Assembly (NCBI RefSeq): GCF_019904155.1 | Contig: NZ_JAHCMB010000116.1 | Location: 6,091-70,090, forward strand | DNA from: Paenibacillus sinensis | GTDB lineage: Bacteria > Bacillota > Bacilli > Paenibacillales > Paenibacillaceae | Direction of reading: 5' to 3' | Length of the DNA stretch: 64,000 nt | Shown here: positions 50,879 to 60,879 of the stretch, in pieces | Numbering within the stretch: position 1 is the first letter of the stretch | How the letters are laid out: every line of letters begins with the position of its first letter | Program-made: the position numbers and the translations under genes | Notes under the pieces: model-generated | The model's database searches: none | What the model was told of the DNA's origin: nothing | The model's input: only the letters and a program-made list of their open reading frames with translations

Positions 50879-52525
50879 TTAGATATCGTAAGAGTCCTCA
50901 CGCTTCGGCGCGCGGCGTTCGCCGCCCTCCGGACGCTGGAATTTGTTGCGGTCGCCGCCGCCCCGGTAGCTCGAGCCATCGCGGCTGCCGCCATCACGGC
51001 TGCCCTTGTAGCCGCCGCTGCTGTATCCGCCGCGGTTTCCGCCGTCGCGGCTTCCGCCTTCGCGATTGCCGCCGTCGCGATTGCCTCCCTCACGGTTGCC
51101 GCCGCGATATCCGCCGCTGCCACTGCCGTATCCGCCGCGTCCACTGTATCCGCCATTCGGCTTGCGGCCGCTGCGCAGATCATGCTTGCCACCGCGGCGC
51201 TTCACACGGATTGGCTCCTCCGGAGTCAGCTGGATCTCCGAATCCTTCTTCTCGCCGGTCAGCAGCTTCATGGCTGCGGACAGCAGTTGAACGGAATCGT
51301 ACTGCTCCAGCAGCTGGATGGCGATGCCTTTGTATTCGTTCAGTTCGGCATTCTCCATTGTATCCATCAGGCGCTCGGCCGTGACGCGCTGCTTGCCTTC
51401 GATTGCTTCAGCCATCGTAGGCAGCGGCTTGCGGGTAATCCGGTGACGGGTTACACGCTCAATGAGGCGAAGATGGTCGATCTCGCGCGGAGTCACGAAC
51501 GACCATGCGGTGCCTTCTTTGCCTGCACGGCCTGTACGGCCGATCCGGTGAACATAGCTCTCCGGGTCCTGCGGCAGGTCGAAGTTGATAACATGCGTTA
51601 CGCCGGATACGTCCAGACCGCGCGCTGCAACGTCAGTCGCAACGAGCACGTCGATGCTGCCGTCGCGGAACTTGCGCATTACGGCGTCGCGCTGGTTCTG
51701 CGACAGGTCGCCGTGAAGACCGTCGGCGGAATAGCCGCGCTTCTGCAGAGCTTCGGACAGCTCGTCAACCCGGCGCTTCGTGCGTCCGAATACGATTGCC
51801 AGCTCAGGCGATTCCATGTCGATCAGGCGGCTGAGCGCTTCAAATTTCTGGCGCTCCGGTACTTCGATGTACGCCTGGTCGATCAGTGGTGCGCTAACCT
51901 GCTTCGGAATAACGGAGACATGCTCCGGATTCTTCAGGAACTGTTGGGCGAGACGCTGGATGTTCGGCGGCATCGTTGCCGAGAACAGCATCGTCTGGCG
52001 CTCTTCCGGCACAAGCTTCAGGATGGACTGGATGTCCTCCATGAAGCCCATATCCAGCATTTCGTCCGCTTCGTCAAGCACAACGGTCTGCACATCGTCA
52101 AGACGGATCGTTTTGCGGTTAATGTGGTCAAGAAGACGTCCCGGTGTACCGATGATGATCTGCGGTTTCTTCTTCAGTCCGCGAATCTGGCGGCCGATAT
52201 CCTGCCCGCCGTAGATCGGCAGGGAACGGATACCTTTGAAGCGGCTCAGCTTGCCGATTTCTTCCGCTACCTGGATAGCCAGCTCGCGGGTTGGGGTCAT
52301 GATGAGAGCCACAATCTTCTCTTCCTCACGGGCGATTTTGGAGATAAGCGGGATGCCAAAAGCTGCCGTCTTGCCTGTACCGGTCTGAGCTTGTCCAATC
52401 AGGTCGCTTCCGGTGAGAGCGATCGGGATAGACTGGGACTGAATCGGTGTTGCCTCCTCAAATCCAAGCTCTGTAATAGCTTGCAACACCTTCGGTTCCA
52501 AGTCGAATTCTGCGAATGTTTTCAA
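50879..52525 (-). CDS. cshA: DEAD-box RNA helicase CshA
   Basis: 548 residues. Q-motif [13 protein letters not shown], Walker A QTGTGKT (48-54), [12 protein letters not shown] in LFSATMPP, and [13 protein letters not shown], then a long C-terminal Gly/Arg/Ser-rich tail with repeated GGNREGG, GGSRDGG units, typical of CshA-type helicases acting in ribosome assembly and with the RNA degradosome. I favour the TTG start at 52525, giving MKTFAEF as in relatives, because AAGGAG is 10 bases upstream of it but only 1 base before the ATG at 52534. A TATAAT at 52766-52761 on the minus strand suggests a leader of about 230 bases. Confidence 0.93.
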   Translation of the reverse strand: MKTFAEFDLEPKVLQAITELGFEEATPIQSQSIPIALTGSDLIGQAQTGTGKTAAFGIPLISKIAREEEKIVALIMTPTRELAIQVAEEIGKLSRFKGIRSLPIYGGQDIGRQIRGLKKKPQIIIGTPGRLLDHINRKTIRLDDVQTVVLDEADEMLDMGFMEDIQSILKLVPEERQTMLFSATMPPNIQRLAQQFLKNPEHVSVIPKQVSAPLIDQAYIEVPERQKFEALSRLIDMESPELAIVFGRTKRRVDELSEALQKRGYSADGLHGDLSQNQRDAVMRKFRDGSIDVLVATDVAARGLDVSGVTHVINFDLPQDPESYVHRIGRTGRAGKEGTAWSFVTPREIDHLRLIERVTRHRITRKPLPTMAEAIEGKQRVTAERLMDTMENAELNEYKGIAIQLLEQYDSVQLLSAAMKLLTGEKKDSEIQLTPEEPIRVKRRGGKHDLRSGRKPNGGYSGRGGYGSGSGGYRGGNREGGNRDGGNREGGSRDGGNRGGYSSGGYKGSRDGGSRDGSSYRGGGDRNKFQRPEGGERRAPKREDSYDI

Positions 52526-52862
52526 ATTATCCATGCTCCTTCTATATAGTGGACATTCCACATACTTGTCTGTATTCTTAAGTAGCGGCAATCGTTTATA
52601 GACTGTCCAATCTTGTCGGAAACTCTGCATAGTTTCGCGTTAAGGGGCGGCTCACCGCCCAATCGTCGTGTGCTCCAATAAGTCCGAATCCGCTCGCGGC
52701 TTATATATCGAAACAATGCAAAATGTTCATTGTAACGCTCTACTCAAGAATATCCTATACATTATATCACAACAATAAAGAGGAAAGCCAGTGTGTTCCT
52801 TTCAATGATTTTTGCATGTTTTACATTTCTGTTTACAACTACTTTTGGAAGGTGATTTCTGC
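52526..52862 (-). promoter_or_regulatory. Long leader region of cshA and shared intergenic region
   Basis: 337 bases between cshA and the divergent YitT gene. On the minus strand a TATAAT lies at 52766-52761 with only a weak -35. The leader that follows contains no gene with a ribosome binding site. Long leaders are common on cold-shock helicase genes, but I could not identify a defined RNA motif. Confidence 0.4.
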
Positions 52863-53684
52863 TTGCCACGATACCTCTTAAGCCTTCTTGCCGTTGTATT
52901 CGGCTCCGCATTGATTGCGGCCGGCTTCAATCTGTTTCTCATACCGGTTCGCTTGCTAAGCGGCGGTGTATCCGGTCTGGCCATGCTCGTCAGCTACTTT
53001 ACGCCCCTAAGCGTCAGCCTGCTCTATCTCCTTCTCAATATTCCGCTGCTTCTTGCGGGCTGGTTCCAGCTCGGACGGCGGTTCATCATCCTGAGCATAG
53101 CTTCCGTCGCCGCGGCTACCTGGCTGATTGAACTGATTCCCGTCAAGCCTCTGGTTTCAGACACCTTACTCGCCGCCGTCTTCGGCGGCGTTCTTGTCGG
53201 CATCGGAAGCGGCATTTCATTTCGGGCCGGCGGTTCGTCGGGTGGCTTCGATATTCTGGGCTCGATCATCAGCCGGCGCCGGGACTTCCCGATCGGAAGC
53301 GTGCTCGTGTCGCTTAATGCGCTTGTCATCCTGGCGGCAGGCTATCTGGAGAACAACTGGAATATCGCGCTTGCTTCCATGCTGTCCATGTATGTAACCG
53401 GACGTGTGGTCGATTTCATCCACATCAGCCACATCAAGGTGACGGTCTTTATCGTGACGAACCGTACCGATGAAATGCTCCATGAGCTGCTCGCCCTTCA
53501 GCGAGGCGTCACGAAGATCCGGACCGAAGGCGCATACTCTCATACAGAGAAGGATATGCTTATGACCGTAACGACCCGCTACGAGCTGGTCGAGCTGAAG
53601 CGGATTGTCAAGAACAGCGATCCTCAAGCCTTTGTCAATATTGTTGAAACCGTCGGCGTGATGGGTTCTTTCCGAAAAGGATAA
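52863..53684 (+). CDS. YitT-family membrane protein with DUF2179 domain
   Basis: 273 residues. About five transmembrane helices (LLSLLAVVFGSALIAAGF onwards, with the family marks IPVRLLSGGVSGLAML and GGSSGGFDILGSII), then a C-terminal cytosolic DUF2179 domain (HIKVTVFIVTNRTDEMLHEL to ETVGVMGSFRKG). YitT proteins are abundant in Firmicutes; their role is unknown. The start is TTG 52863, 8 bases after GGAAGGTG. The upstream ATG at 52812 lacks support. Confidence 0.88.
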   Translation: MPRYLLSLLAVVFGSALIAAGFNLFLIPVRLLSGGVSGLAMLVSYFTPLSVSLLYLLLNIPLLLAGWFQLGRRFIILSIASVAAATWLIELIPVKPLVSDTLLAAVFGGVLVGIGSGISFRAGGSSGGFDILGSIISRRRDFPIGSVLVSLNALVILAAGYLENNWNIALASMLSMYVTGRVVDFIHISHIKVTVFIVTNRTDEMLHELLALQRGVTKIRTEGAYSHTEKDMLMTVTTRYELVELKRIVKNSDPQAFVNIVETVGVMGSFRKG

Positions 53685-53853
53685 CGGTTAATGGATGCAC
53701 TTGATTAAAAATTGTGATATATTGAAAATGTTCAGACGCAATACAATAATCATGAAGATTCTGCTTTGCCCTCTATTCCAGGCACTTGTCGTTTTTTTGG
53801 GTGAAACCTGAATGCAAGTTCAGCAACATTCGAAAAAGGAAAGGGTGATTACT

Positions 53854-54048
53854 GTGGAAATGGAAACGGTAAAACTGTCAGCAATCGTCATGAAGTGGTA
53901 TCCGGATATGATGCCGTTTCTCAAGCAGGACGAACTCGATTCCATGATCGTTCTGCGGGATGGGCTGAGCATACTGGACTCTGCTGATGCGATGGACATC
54001 ATTCAGTACAGCATTTGCGAGCATCAGGATTCTGCGTATCTTCATTAA
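53854..54048 (+). CDS. Small hypothetical protein, 64 residues
   Basis: GTG 53854 (next ATG two codons on) lies after AAAGGGTGAT. Acidic, with two Met-rich helices (SAIVMKWYPDMMPFLKQDEL, DSADAMDIIQYSICEH). No membrane segment or recognised family. A terminator hairpin follows 25 bases past the stop. Confidence 0.65.
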   Translation: MEMETVKLSAIVMKWYPDMMPFLKQDELDSMIVLRDGLSILDSADAMDIIQYSICEHQDSAYLH

Positions 54049-54073
54049 GTACAGCAGTACGTAGCTTTAGGTT

Positions 54074-54111
54074 GCCGCTTGACCGGCCGATAGACCGGTT
54101 AGGCGGCTTTT
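54074..54111 (+). terminator. Terminator after the 53854 gene
   Basis: GCCGC/GCGGC outside and ACCGG/CCGGT inside, followed by TTTTAC. Confidence 0.7.
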
Positions 54112-54330
54112 ACTTTGTCAGGGACCTTCCTGCTTCCGCAATTTTGAAAAATAACGTTTATATCCGCTGCCCCCGGTTTAAAAAAACAAAGTACCGTAAA
54201 ATCGGGATAGTCATACAGGAGCCTTGCAGAATCGAAACCATGTTCAACCATTTTGATTACAAAGTTGTTCTTTAAAAAGGAAACTGTTCTTATATAATTT
54301 AAGCAACGTACATAAAAGGAGAGAGAACAA

Positions 54331-55596
54331 ATGAATATCACATGGGCTATATTGATGGTGGCCCTGGGAGGTGTCGGCGTGCAGCAACCGGCTCATAACA
54401 CGGATGTTGCAGCCGTACTAAAGTCCGCCACCAATACAGCCGTTGCCGTCAGCCAAACCACAACTCCGGGGACTGCGGCCTCCAGCGCGAACTCTGGGAA
54501 CACCGCCGGAAGCGCCACTGCTGCTCCATCCGCTTCGGCTTCGCCTGCGGCATCACCGGATGCCGGAACCGCTGCTCCGCTGCCCGATCCGCAGCCGGAT
54601 GCACCCAAGGTCAAGGGGATATACGTAACGGCCTACAGCGCGGGCGGATCACGGATGGATACACTGATGGACCTGATCGACAAGACAGAGCTGAACGCCA
54701 TGGTCATCGATATCAAGGATGACGCCGGCTATATCACGTACAAGACGGATAATGCCGAATTGCAGAAGCTCGGCAAGCCGCAGCCTTTTATCGGAGATAT
54801 CAACAAACTGATGGAACGGCTCAAGAAACATGATGTATACCCGATCGCCCGGATTGTGGTGTTTAAAGATACCGTTCTGGCGAAGAAGAATCCCGAATTG
54901 TCGTTCGTCAAGAGCGACGGCTCCGTCTGGAGCAACAGCAAAGGTGACAGCTTCGTCAACCCATATAATGAAGCGGTATGGAAATACAATGTCGATATCG
55001 CGAAGGAAGCCGTCAAGCTGGGCTTCAAGGAAATCCAGTTCGACTATGTCCGGTTCCCGGAAGGCTTCGAGAAGCGGGCCGACTCGTTGAAATATACGAA
55101 GGTCCCGGGCAAGAGCAGGGTGGATATCGTAGGCGACTTCGTCAAATACGCCAAGCAGGAGCTAAATCCACTCGGTGTGAGAGTCTCGGTGGACATCTTC
55201 GGCTACGCCGCTTCGGTACCGGCTGCGGAAGGCATCGGCCAGGACTTTGTGAAGATCTCCAAGAATGTCGATGTCATCAGTCCAATGATCTATCCAAGCC
55301 ATTACTCGACGGGCTGGTTCAACGTGAAGGATCCGGATAAGAATCCATACGCGACGATTAAAGGCTCCATGGTGGATACCCACAAGAAGCTGGACCCGCT
55401 CGGCAGCTATAAACCGACGATCCGGCCGTGGATTCAGGACTTTACCGCAAGCTGGCTTGGCAGCGGCCATTACATCAAATACGGCAAGCAGCAGGTTGAG
55501 GATCAGATCCGCGCCCTGAAGGAAGAGAATGTTGACGAATTCCTGCTCTGGAATGCAAATAACCGGTATTCAGCTGGTGTCGATTACGAAAAATAA
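54331..55596 (+). CDS. Secreted glycoside-hydrolase-like protein (DUF4015)
   Basis: 421 residues. A short N-terminal hydrophobic segment (ITWAILMVALGGVGV) is followed by an about 75-residue Ala/Thr/Ser/Pro linker, so the protein is probably secreted or anchored. The catalytic-like barrel begins PKVKGIYVTAYSAGG and has AMVIDIKDDAGYI, LGFKEIQFDYVRFPEGF, VSVDIFGYAAS, VISPMIYPSHYS and LLWNANNRYSAG, the pattern of the putative glycosyl hydrolase domain DUF4015. The FDYVRFP motif is the most conserved part. The substrate is unknown. TATAAT at 54293-54298 probably belongs to its promoter. Start ATG 54331, after GGAGAGA. Confidence 0.88.
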   Translation: MNITWAILMVALGGVGVQQPAHNTDVAAVLKSATNTAVAVSQTTTPGTAASSANSGNTAGSATAAPSASASPAASPDAGTAAPLPDPQPDAPKVKGIYVTAYSAGGSRMDTLMDLIDKTELNAMVIDIKDDAGYITYKTDNAELQKLGKPQPFIGDINKLMERLKKHDVYPIARIVVFKDTVLAKKNPELSFVKSDGSVWSNSKGDSFVNPYNEAVWKYNVDIAKEAVKLGFKEIQFDYVRFPEGFEKRADSLKYTKVPGKSRVDIVGDFVKYAKQELNPLGVRVSVDIFGYAASVPAAEGIGQDFVKISKNVDVISPMIYPSHYSTGWFNVKDPDKNPYATIKGSMVDTHKKLDPLGSYKPTIRPWIQDFTASWLGSGHYIKYGKQQVEDQIRALKEENVDEFLLWNANNRYSAGVDYEK

Positions 55597-55648
55597 AGAT
55601 TACCGCTCTTTATCCAAGCTTATCCTTTCATTAATAGGATTTGACCCG

Positions 55649-55672
55649 GAACCCGGCGACGCAGCCGGGTTC
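55649..55672 (+). terminator. Terminator of the DUF4015 gene
   Basis: A 9-bp stem GAACCCGGC / GCCGGGTTC with a 6-base loop, followed by TTTATT, about 50 bases past the stop. Confidence 0.8.
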
Positions 55673-55717
55673 TTTATTGGGTAATCCGTCAATCTCACAG
55701 ATAACGAGGCATAATTT

Positions 55718-57097
55718 ATGAAATCCACATCTTCTTTGTCGCAAAAAACGACCCAGTTTCTGCATATTTTCTTCCCGATATTCGTCACCCAGATTGCGCT
55801 CTCAGCCATCACCTTCTTCGATACGAATATGTCGGGGCGCTTCGGTACCGCCGACCTGGCAGGCGTTGCCATCGGCACAAGCCTTTGGATTCCTGTTCAG
55901 ACAGGTCTGAACGGAATTCTGATCGGTCTGACGCCGATCGTCTCCCAGCTGCTCGGCAAAAAACGCGAAAGCGACGTGGCTCCGCAAGTCATGCAGGGCA
56001 TCTGGCTGTCGCTTGCCGTATCGGCGCTTGTGCTGGCTGGAGGAGCGCTTGTACTCAGACCCATTCTGGACTTTATGAATCTGGAGCCTGATGTGCGCAG
56101 AATCGCTTTCCGCTTTCTGATATCCATCTCATTCGGAGTCATTCCGCTGTTCGCTTATACGGTTCTGCGCAGCTTCATCGACGCTACCGGCCAGACCCGG
56201 GTGTCCATGTTCATTACGCTTATTGCCCTGCCGGTCAATGTTGGCCTGAACGCCCTGCTGATCTTTGGCTATTGGGGCTTCCCCAAGCTTGGCGGGGTCG
56301 GAGCCGGCGTCGCGTCTGCAATCACCTATTGGGTAATCTTCGCCGTTGCACTGCTGTTCGTGTACCGGTCTGAGCCTTTCAAGGGCTTAAAGGCGCTGCG
56401 GCGTTTCTACGCTCCATCGCTCTCGGCGTTCAAGGACCAGCTGAAAATCGGCGTGCCTATCGGCTTCTCCATCTTCTTCGAGACAGCCGTCTTCTCAGCG
56501 GTTACTCTGCTCATGAGCCGGTTCGATACTGTAACGATCGCTGCCCATCAGGCCGCAATCAACTTCGCCTCCACTCTGTATATGATCCCGCTCAGTATTT
56601 GCATGAGCTTGACGATACTGGTCGGCTACGAAGCGGGCTCCGGGCGGTTGAAGGACGCCCGCCAATACAGTGTACTCGGAATTGGCACCGCCGCCGCTAT
56701 GTCCCTCGTGACGGCGCTCGTGCTGCTGTTCGCCGGACGGCATGTGGCCGGTTTGTATTCCACCGACCCCAAAGTGATCTCGCTGATCAAGCAATTTCTG
56801 ATCTATGCGATCTTCTTCCAGATTTCGGACGCCATCGCCACACCGACTCAGGGTGTTCTGCGCGGTTATAAAGATGTGAATCCCGCATTCATTATTTGCT
56901 TCATTGCCTACTGGATTCTCGGGCTTCCCATCGGCTATGTGCTGGCCGAGCATACATCCATGGGCGCCTTCGGCTACTGGATCGGCCTGATCGCAGGACT
57001 CGCCATCGGCGCCGCACTGCTGCTGGGACGTCTGGTGACCGTTCAGCGGCACTTCGCATCGGAGCATGTCCTTGGATCAACAGCCGTGCAGAAATAG
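55718..57097 (+). CDS. MATE-family efflux transporter
   Basis: 459 residues with twelve transmembrane helices in two six-helix halves. N-terminal lobe FFPIFVTQIALSAITFFDTN and the conserved PVQTGLNGILIGLTPIVSQ, VLRSFIDATGQTR; second half GVPIGFSIFFETAVFSAV, QGVLRGYKDVN. Cation-coupled export of drugs or cationic compounds is the family role. No regulator adjoins. The start is ATG 55718, with GAGG 10 bases upstream. Confidence 0.92.
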   Translation: MKSTSSLSQKTTQFLHIFFPIFVTQIALSAITFFDTNMSGRFGTADLAGVAIGTSLWIPVQTGLNGILIGLTPIVSQLLGKKRESDVAPQVMQGIWLSLAVSALVLAGGALVLRPILDFMNLEPDVRRIAFRFLISISFGVIPLFAYTVLRSFIDATGQTRVSMFITLIALPVNVGLNALLIFGYWGFPKLGGVGAGVASAITYWVIFAVALLFVYRSEPFKGLKALRRFYAPSLSAFKDQLKIGVPIGFSIFFETAVFSAVTLLMSRFDTVTIAAHQAAINFASTLYMIPLSICMSLTILVGYEAGSGRLKDARQYSVLGIGTAAAMSLVTALVLLFAGRHVAGLYSTDPKVISLIKQFLIYAIFFQISDAIATPTQGVLRGYKDVNPAFIICFIAYWILGLPIGYVLAEHTSMGAFGYWIGLIAGLAIGAALLLGRLVTVQRHFASEHVLGSTAVQK

Positions 57098-57154
57098 ACC
57101 TCTTCAATTCAGATTACATGAGGAAATGAGCTCCGAACTTGATACGCGCAAAAA

Positions 57155-57193
57155 AAGGACCTGTCCGACACCCAAGGTGATGGACAGGTCCTT
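57155..57193 (-). terminator. Terminator of pfkA
   Basis: A 12-bp perfect stem AAGGACCTGTCC and its complement with a 15-base loop, and a T-run on the minus strand, 24 bases past the pfkA stop. Confidence 0.88.
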
Positions 57194-57216
57194 CCTGTTC
57201 AGATCCGAAGAAATGG

Positions 57217-58188
57217 TTATTGAGAAAGACGGGAGGCCAGGTTGTACAGCTCTACATTGAAATCTTTCTTCGTATTCACGACTTGATCGATATCTGTAAG
57301 CACAAGCTCGCCCTTGATCATGCCGCAGGCTTTGCCCGATTCGCCTTCGATCATCTTGCGGACGGCGAAATCAGCAAGACGGCTCGCCAGGTTTCGGTCA
57401 GCTGGAGTCGGGCTACCGCCGCGCTGGATATGACCCAGCACCGTAACACGGGCGTCGATGGAAGCATGGCGTTCCTTGAGCGCTTGTGCGATATCTTCCC
57501 CTTTGCCTACGCCTTCGGCCACAATAACGATACTGTGGCGCTTGCCTTTGGCAAAGTTCTCTTTCATCCGGTCGGCGACTTCATCCAAATCGTATGGCAT
57601 TTCCGGCACCAGAATTGTCTCGGCTCCCGAAGCCAGTCCTGCGTGAAGAGCGATGTCGCCGCAATGGCGTCCCATAACCTCAACAACGGAAGAGCGTTCA
57701 TGAGAGGACATGGTGTCGCGTAGCTTGTTAATAGCGTCTACCACAATGCTAACAGCTGTGTCGAAACCGATCGTGTAGTCGGTGAACGAGATATCATTGT
57801 CGATCGTGCCCGGCAGACCCATGGTCTTGATGCCAAGCTTGCTCAGCTTGTTGGCACCGTTGTATGAGCCGTCGCCGCCGATAACAACAAGACCGTCGAT
57901 TCCGTACTCACGCAAGATATCGGCGCCCTTCTGCTGGCCCTCAGGCTTCAGGAATTCCAGACATCGTGCGGACTGCAGAATGGTGCCCCCGCGCTGAATG
58001 ATGTCGCCTACACTGCGGATATCCATCGGGAAGATATCACGGTTCAGAAGTCCCTGATATCCCCGCTGAATGCCGTACACTTCAACCCCGAAGAAAAGGG
58101 CGCTGCGCACAACGGCGCGAACGGCGGCGTTCATGCCCTGCGAGTCTCCGCCGCTGGTCAATACTGCGATTTTCTTTACTTCTGCCAT
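57217..58188 (-). CDS. pfkA: ATP-dependent 6-phosphofructokinase
   Basis: 323 residues. It phosphorylates fructose 6-phosphate in glycolysis. Motifs: TSGGDSQGMNAAVRAVVRSA (ATP site; Gln replaces the more common Pro after GGDS), IGGDGSYNGANKL, the catalytic PGTIDNDISFTDYTIGFDTA, and MGRHCGDIALHAGLA. Length fits bacterial PfkA. The usual partner pyk is not adjacent: a terminator follows pfkA and a terpenoid-synthase gene lies just upstream. The start is ATG 58188, with AAGGAGG upstream. Confidence 0.95.
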   Translation of the reverse strand: MAEVKKIAVLTSGGDSQGMNAAVRAVVRSALFFGVEVYGIQRGYQGLLNRDIFPMDIRSVGDIIQRGGTILQSARCLEFLKPEGQQKGADILREYGIDGLVVIGGDGSYNGANKLSKLGIKTMGLPGTIDNDISFTDYTIGFDTAVSIVVDAINKLRDTMSSHERSSVVEVMGRHCGDIALHAGLASGAETILVPEMPYDLDEVADRMKENFAKGKRHSIVIVAEGVGKGEDIAQALKERHASIDARVTVLGHIQRGGSPTPADRNLASRLADFAVRKMIEGESGKACGMIKGELVLTDIDQVVNTKKDFNVELYNLASRLSQ

Positions 58189-58212
58189 ACGAATGGTTTC
58201 CTCCTTAAAATG

Positions 58213-59310
58213 CTAATACAAATGCTTGCGTATCCAGCGGCTGTTCGCGAAGAAGAAGAGCCGGGTCAGCGGGCTTCTCTTCATCAGCTTCTTGGATACA
58301 GTGCGAACCTCCCGTTGTTCGCTTACTTTCGGATCGGATAAATACAATGCCAGCAGCCCTTCAATGACCATACGGTGCAGGGGCGTGTCAGGTATGTTCA
58401 GGACATCTTTCCGTGCCCACTCCACTATGGAAGCAATCCGATTCAGCATCGTTTCCGTACTGTCATAGTAGTTGCAAAAATTCAGATCGCCGCCGGCGCG
58501 GTCTTCATCCTGGTCGATCAAATAATCCAGCATAATATGCAGGCAGCATAAATGCGGAAAATAACCAGCCCTGATCAAGGAAGCGTCCGCCTTCTCCAGC
58601 CTGGAATCGCAGGAGGCCAGAAACAGCATGAAAACACCCAGCGTCGATCCCGTCGCCGCCGCAAATTCATTCCAATATAAATGCGGCGCCCGGCTTCGCT
58701 TCTCCTCCCACCATTTCTGAAGTGCGGCTTCCCTTAAATCCGGACGAATATGCTTATATACCTGCAGATCAGTATACAGTTCGGCCAAATCGTAAATCTC
58801 CTGGGCCGCAGAGGCATATCCGGGAAGCTTCCCAATCATATCCTGGCAGGTGCGAACCAGACGATGCAGGTAACCGCCGTCATCTTGCTCGGCGCGAAGT
58901 GCGTAGTAATTAACGGGCTCGGCGCCGGGCGTAACGGCGTCCAGCATCGACCGGTGCAGCAGCCGGAAATCCTCCGGGTCCATGGATGTGCTTCGGTCGC
59001 ACAGGTTATCCAGGTAATCGCTGATCGTCTGGTAAGCCACAATCAGCGGGATGAGGATATGCCTCATGGGCAGATTGCCCGCAGCATACACGCCTCCACC
59101 CTGACAATGAAACTTCTTCGTCTCTATGCTTGCGAGCGCTTGTCTTCGAAGCTCGGGATCGGGAATCCCTTCCGCATCTTTACGCCATAGATTCAGGCAG
59201 CTTTCCACCTCAGGCAGGACATATCTGTAGACTCTGCTCATTAACCCAATCGGGCCGCGCGGGCTTGAGGGACGGCCTTGCTCAAATTCACTCAATGACG
59301 GTGCCTCCAC
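58213..59310 (-). CDS. ytpB: Tetraprenyl-beta-curcumene synthase (YtpB-like)
   Basis: 365 residues. A DUF2600/YtpB terpene synthase, all-helical, with the aspartate-rich segments TISDYLDNLCDRS and IMLDYLIDQDEDRAGGD that would bind the magnesium-diphosphate of tetraprenyl diphosphate. In Bacillus YtpB makes tetraprenyl-beta-curcumene, a precursor of sesquarterpenes of spores. The partner cyclase SqhC is not in the window. The start is GTG 59310, 9 bases after AAGGAGA. It lies 24 bases upstream of pfkA on the same strand, a tight and odd pairing suggesting co-transcription. Confidence 0.9.
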   Translation of the reverse strand: MEAPSLSEFEQGRPSSPRGPIGLMSRVYRYVLPEVESCLNLWRKDAEGIPDPELRRQALASIETKKFHCQGGGVYAAGNLPMRHILIPLIVAYQTISDYLDNLCDRSTSMDPEDFRLLHRSMLDAVTPGAEPVNYYALRAEQDDGGYLHRLVRTCQDMIGKLPGYASAAQEIYDLAELYTDLQVYKHIRPDLREAALQKWWEEKRSRAPHLYWNEFAAATGSTLGVFMLFLASCDSRLEKADASLIRAGYFPHLCCLHIMLDYLIDQDEDRAGGDLNFCNYYDSTETMLNRIASIVEWARKDVLNIPDTPLHRMVIEGLLALYLSDPKVSEQREVRTVSKKLMKRSPLTRLFFFANSRWIRKHLY

Positions 59311-59538
59311 ATTGTTGTCTCCTTATCCAAATCATAATCATTATAATATGAGTCAAACGTTAGTACAAACAACAAAATCACTTTCAGAGCGCCCTGCAAA
59401 ATCTAAGAGAATAGAAAGCGCATCCCTAATCCAAAGTACTTTATGTTATACTAACCGTATTTCATTCCGGGGAGTGTATTTTTACATGAATTTTACTTCA
59501 GGTTTACACACTGAGCGGATTTCGGGAAGGTGTTTCTG

Positions 59539-60822
59539 ATGCAGCAGCAAGATGGAGGCTTCGCCGACCAGAACTGGCTGCGATTCTTCATGTTCGCCAT
59601 TTACGGGACTTGCGTGCTCGCGCTGTCCTATTTCCCGCTCTTTTACAGCCACCTCGGCTTCAGCAGCGCCCAGGTCGGAGTACTCTACTCCATCGGTCCG
59701 CTGATCTCCATGCTGTCCAATCTCTTCTGGAGCATGTTAAGCGACCGGCTGGGAACCGTTCGCAAAATCATGTTCATTCTGCTGGCGGGCCAACTTGTTA
59801 CCGCGCTGCTCCTCTCTCAGGCAACAGAATTTTCAACCGTTATGGTTATCCTATCCTGCTTTTATTTCTTCTATTACCCGGTCTATCCGCTTGCAGACAC
59901 AATGGCCATCCAGACTGCGGAACGGCGGGGACGCAATTTCATTACCATTCGTCTGTTCGGCTCCCTTGGATACGCCTTCTTCGCGCTGTCGATGGGCTAT
60001 TTGCTGCGTTCTCTCGGTATATCCTGGAGCATAACGCTGTGCACGATCATTATAGCCGTATCCCTGGGCATTGCTCTTCTGCTGCGAGATGCCGGTCGGA
60101 AACGCTCCCGAAAGACAGCTGATGAAGCTGACCGTACACCGGATGCTGCGAAGGGGCTGCGGGCTATTTTGCTAAGAAGAGAAGTTATCTGGTTCTTCGC
60201 ATGCGTCTTTGTACTTGCGCTCAGCTACCGGATGAACGACGCCTTTCTGACGGTTAGCATGAAACACCTGGGAGCTGGGGAAGAACTGATCGGCTGGGCG
60301 CTGCTCGCCTCCGCCCTGTCCGAAATACCGGTGCTGTTTCTGCTTGGCAAGTACGGCGACAAATTCAAGGAAGTCCCTCTGCTCGTTGTGGCGTGCCTGA
60401 TGTTCGGACTCAGATTTCTGTTGATGTCGTCCGCCCAGCAGCCTGTACTCGTTATTTTGATCCAGCTTATGCACAGCGTTACTTTCGGCATCTTCTATGT
60501 CACCTCCGTCCGCTACATTACACGCCTGATCCCGGATCATCTGCGTGCAACCGGGATGGCGGTCTATACCGTCATGTGGTCCAGCTTGTCCGGACTCTTA
60601 AGCGGAGCGTTCGGCGGGCTGATTTATCAGCATTGGGGAATGACCGTGTTCTACCGGACAGCCGCCCTGCTGGCGGTGGTCGCCGCCGCAGGATTTATGG
60701 CCCGGCGCTGGCTGGCAGGTTCATCAATCTTGACGGCCCGGGAACCAGTGCCCTTTGCCAAGCCGCTCCCTGATAGCCCCGAAGGAGGAGAAACTTCTCA
60801 CCTGGGGAAAGTTACGCTATAA
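59539..60822 (+). CDS. MFS transporter
   Basis: 427 residues with twelve transmembrane helices. MFS signature loop SMLSDRLGTVRKIMFI between helices 2 and 3, and a similar GKYGDKFKEVPLL in the second half. Resembles the phenylpropionate/nucleoside-type MFS_1 subgroup (YwbF-like); the substrate cannot be named. The start is ATG 59539, 7 bases after GGGAAGGTG. The end overlaps the -10 region of the nitroreductase promoter. Confidence 0.88.
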   Translation: MQQQDGGFADQNWLRFFMFAIYGTCVLALSYFPLFYSHLGFSSAQVGVLYSIGPLISMLSNLFWSMLSDRLGTVRKIMFILLAGQLVTALLLSQATEFSTVMVILSCFYFFYYPVYPLADTMAIQTAERRGRNFITIRLFGSLGYAFFALSMGYLLRSLGISWSITLCTIIIAVSLGIALLLRDAGRKRSRKTADEADRTPDAAKGLRAILLRREVIWFFACVFVLALSYRMNDAFLTVSMKHLGAGEELIGWALLASALSEIPVLFLLGKYGDKFKEVPLLVVACLMFGLRFLLMSSAQQPVLVILIQLMHSVTFGIFYVTSVRYITRLIPDHLRATGMAVYTVMWSSLSGLLSGAFGGLIYQHWGMTVFYRTAALLAVVAAAGFMARRWLAGSSILTAREPVPFAKPLPDSPEGGETSHLGKVTL

Positions 60823-60823
60823 T
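60795..60823 (+). promoter_or_regulatory. Promoter of the nitroreductase gene
   Basis: TTCTCA (60795-60800), a 17-base spacer and TATAAT (60818-60823), inside the end of the MFS gene. Confidence 0.55.
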
Positions 60824-60879
60824 AGTATTAAGCATCAGGTATTAGTACCTGGTTACAATATCGGAAGGAGCATCCGGTC

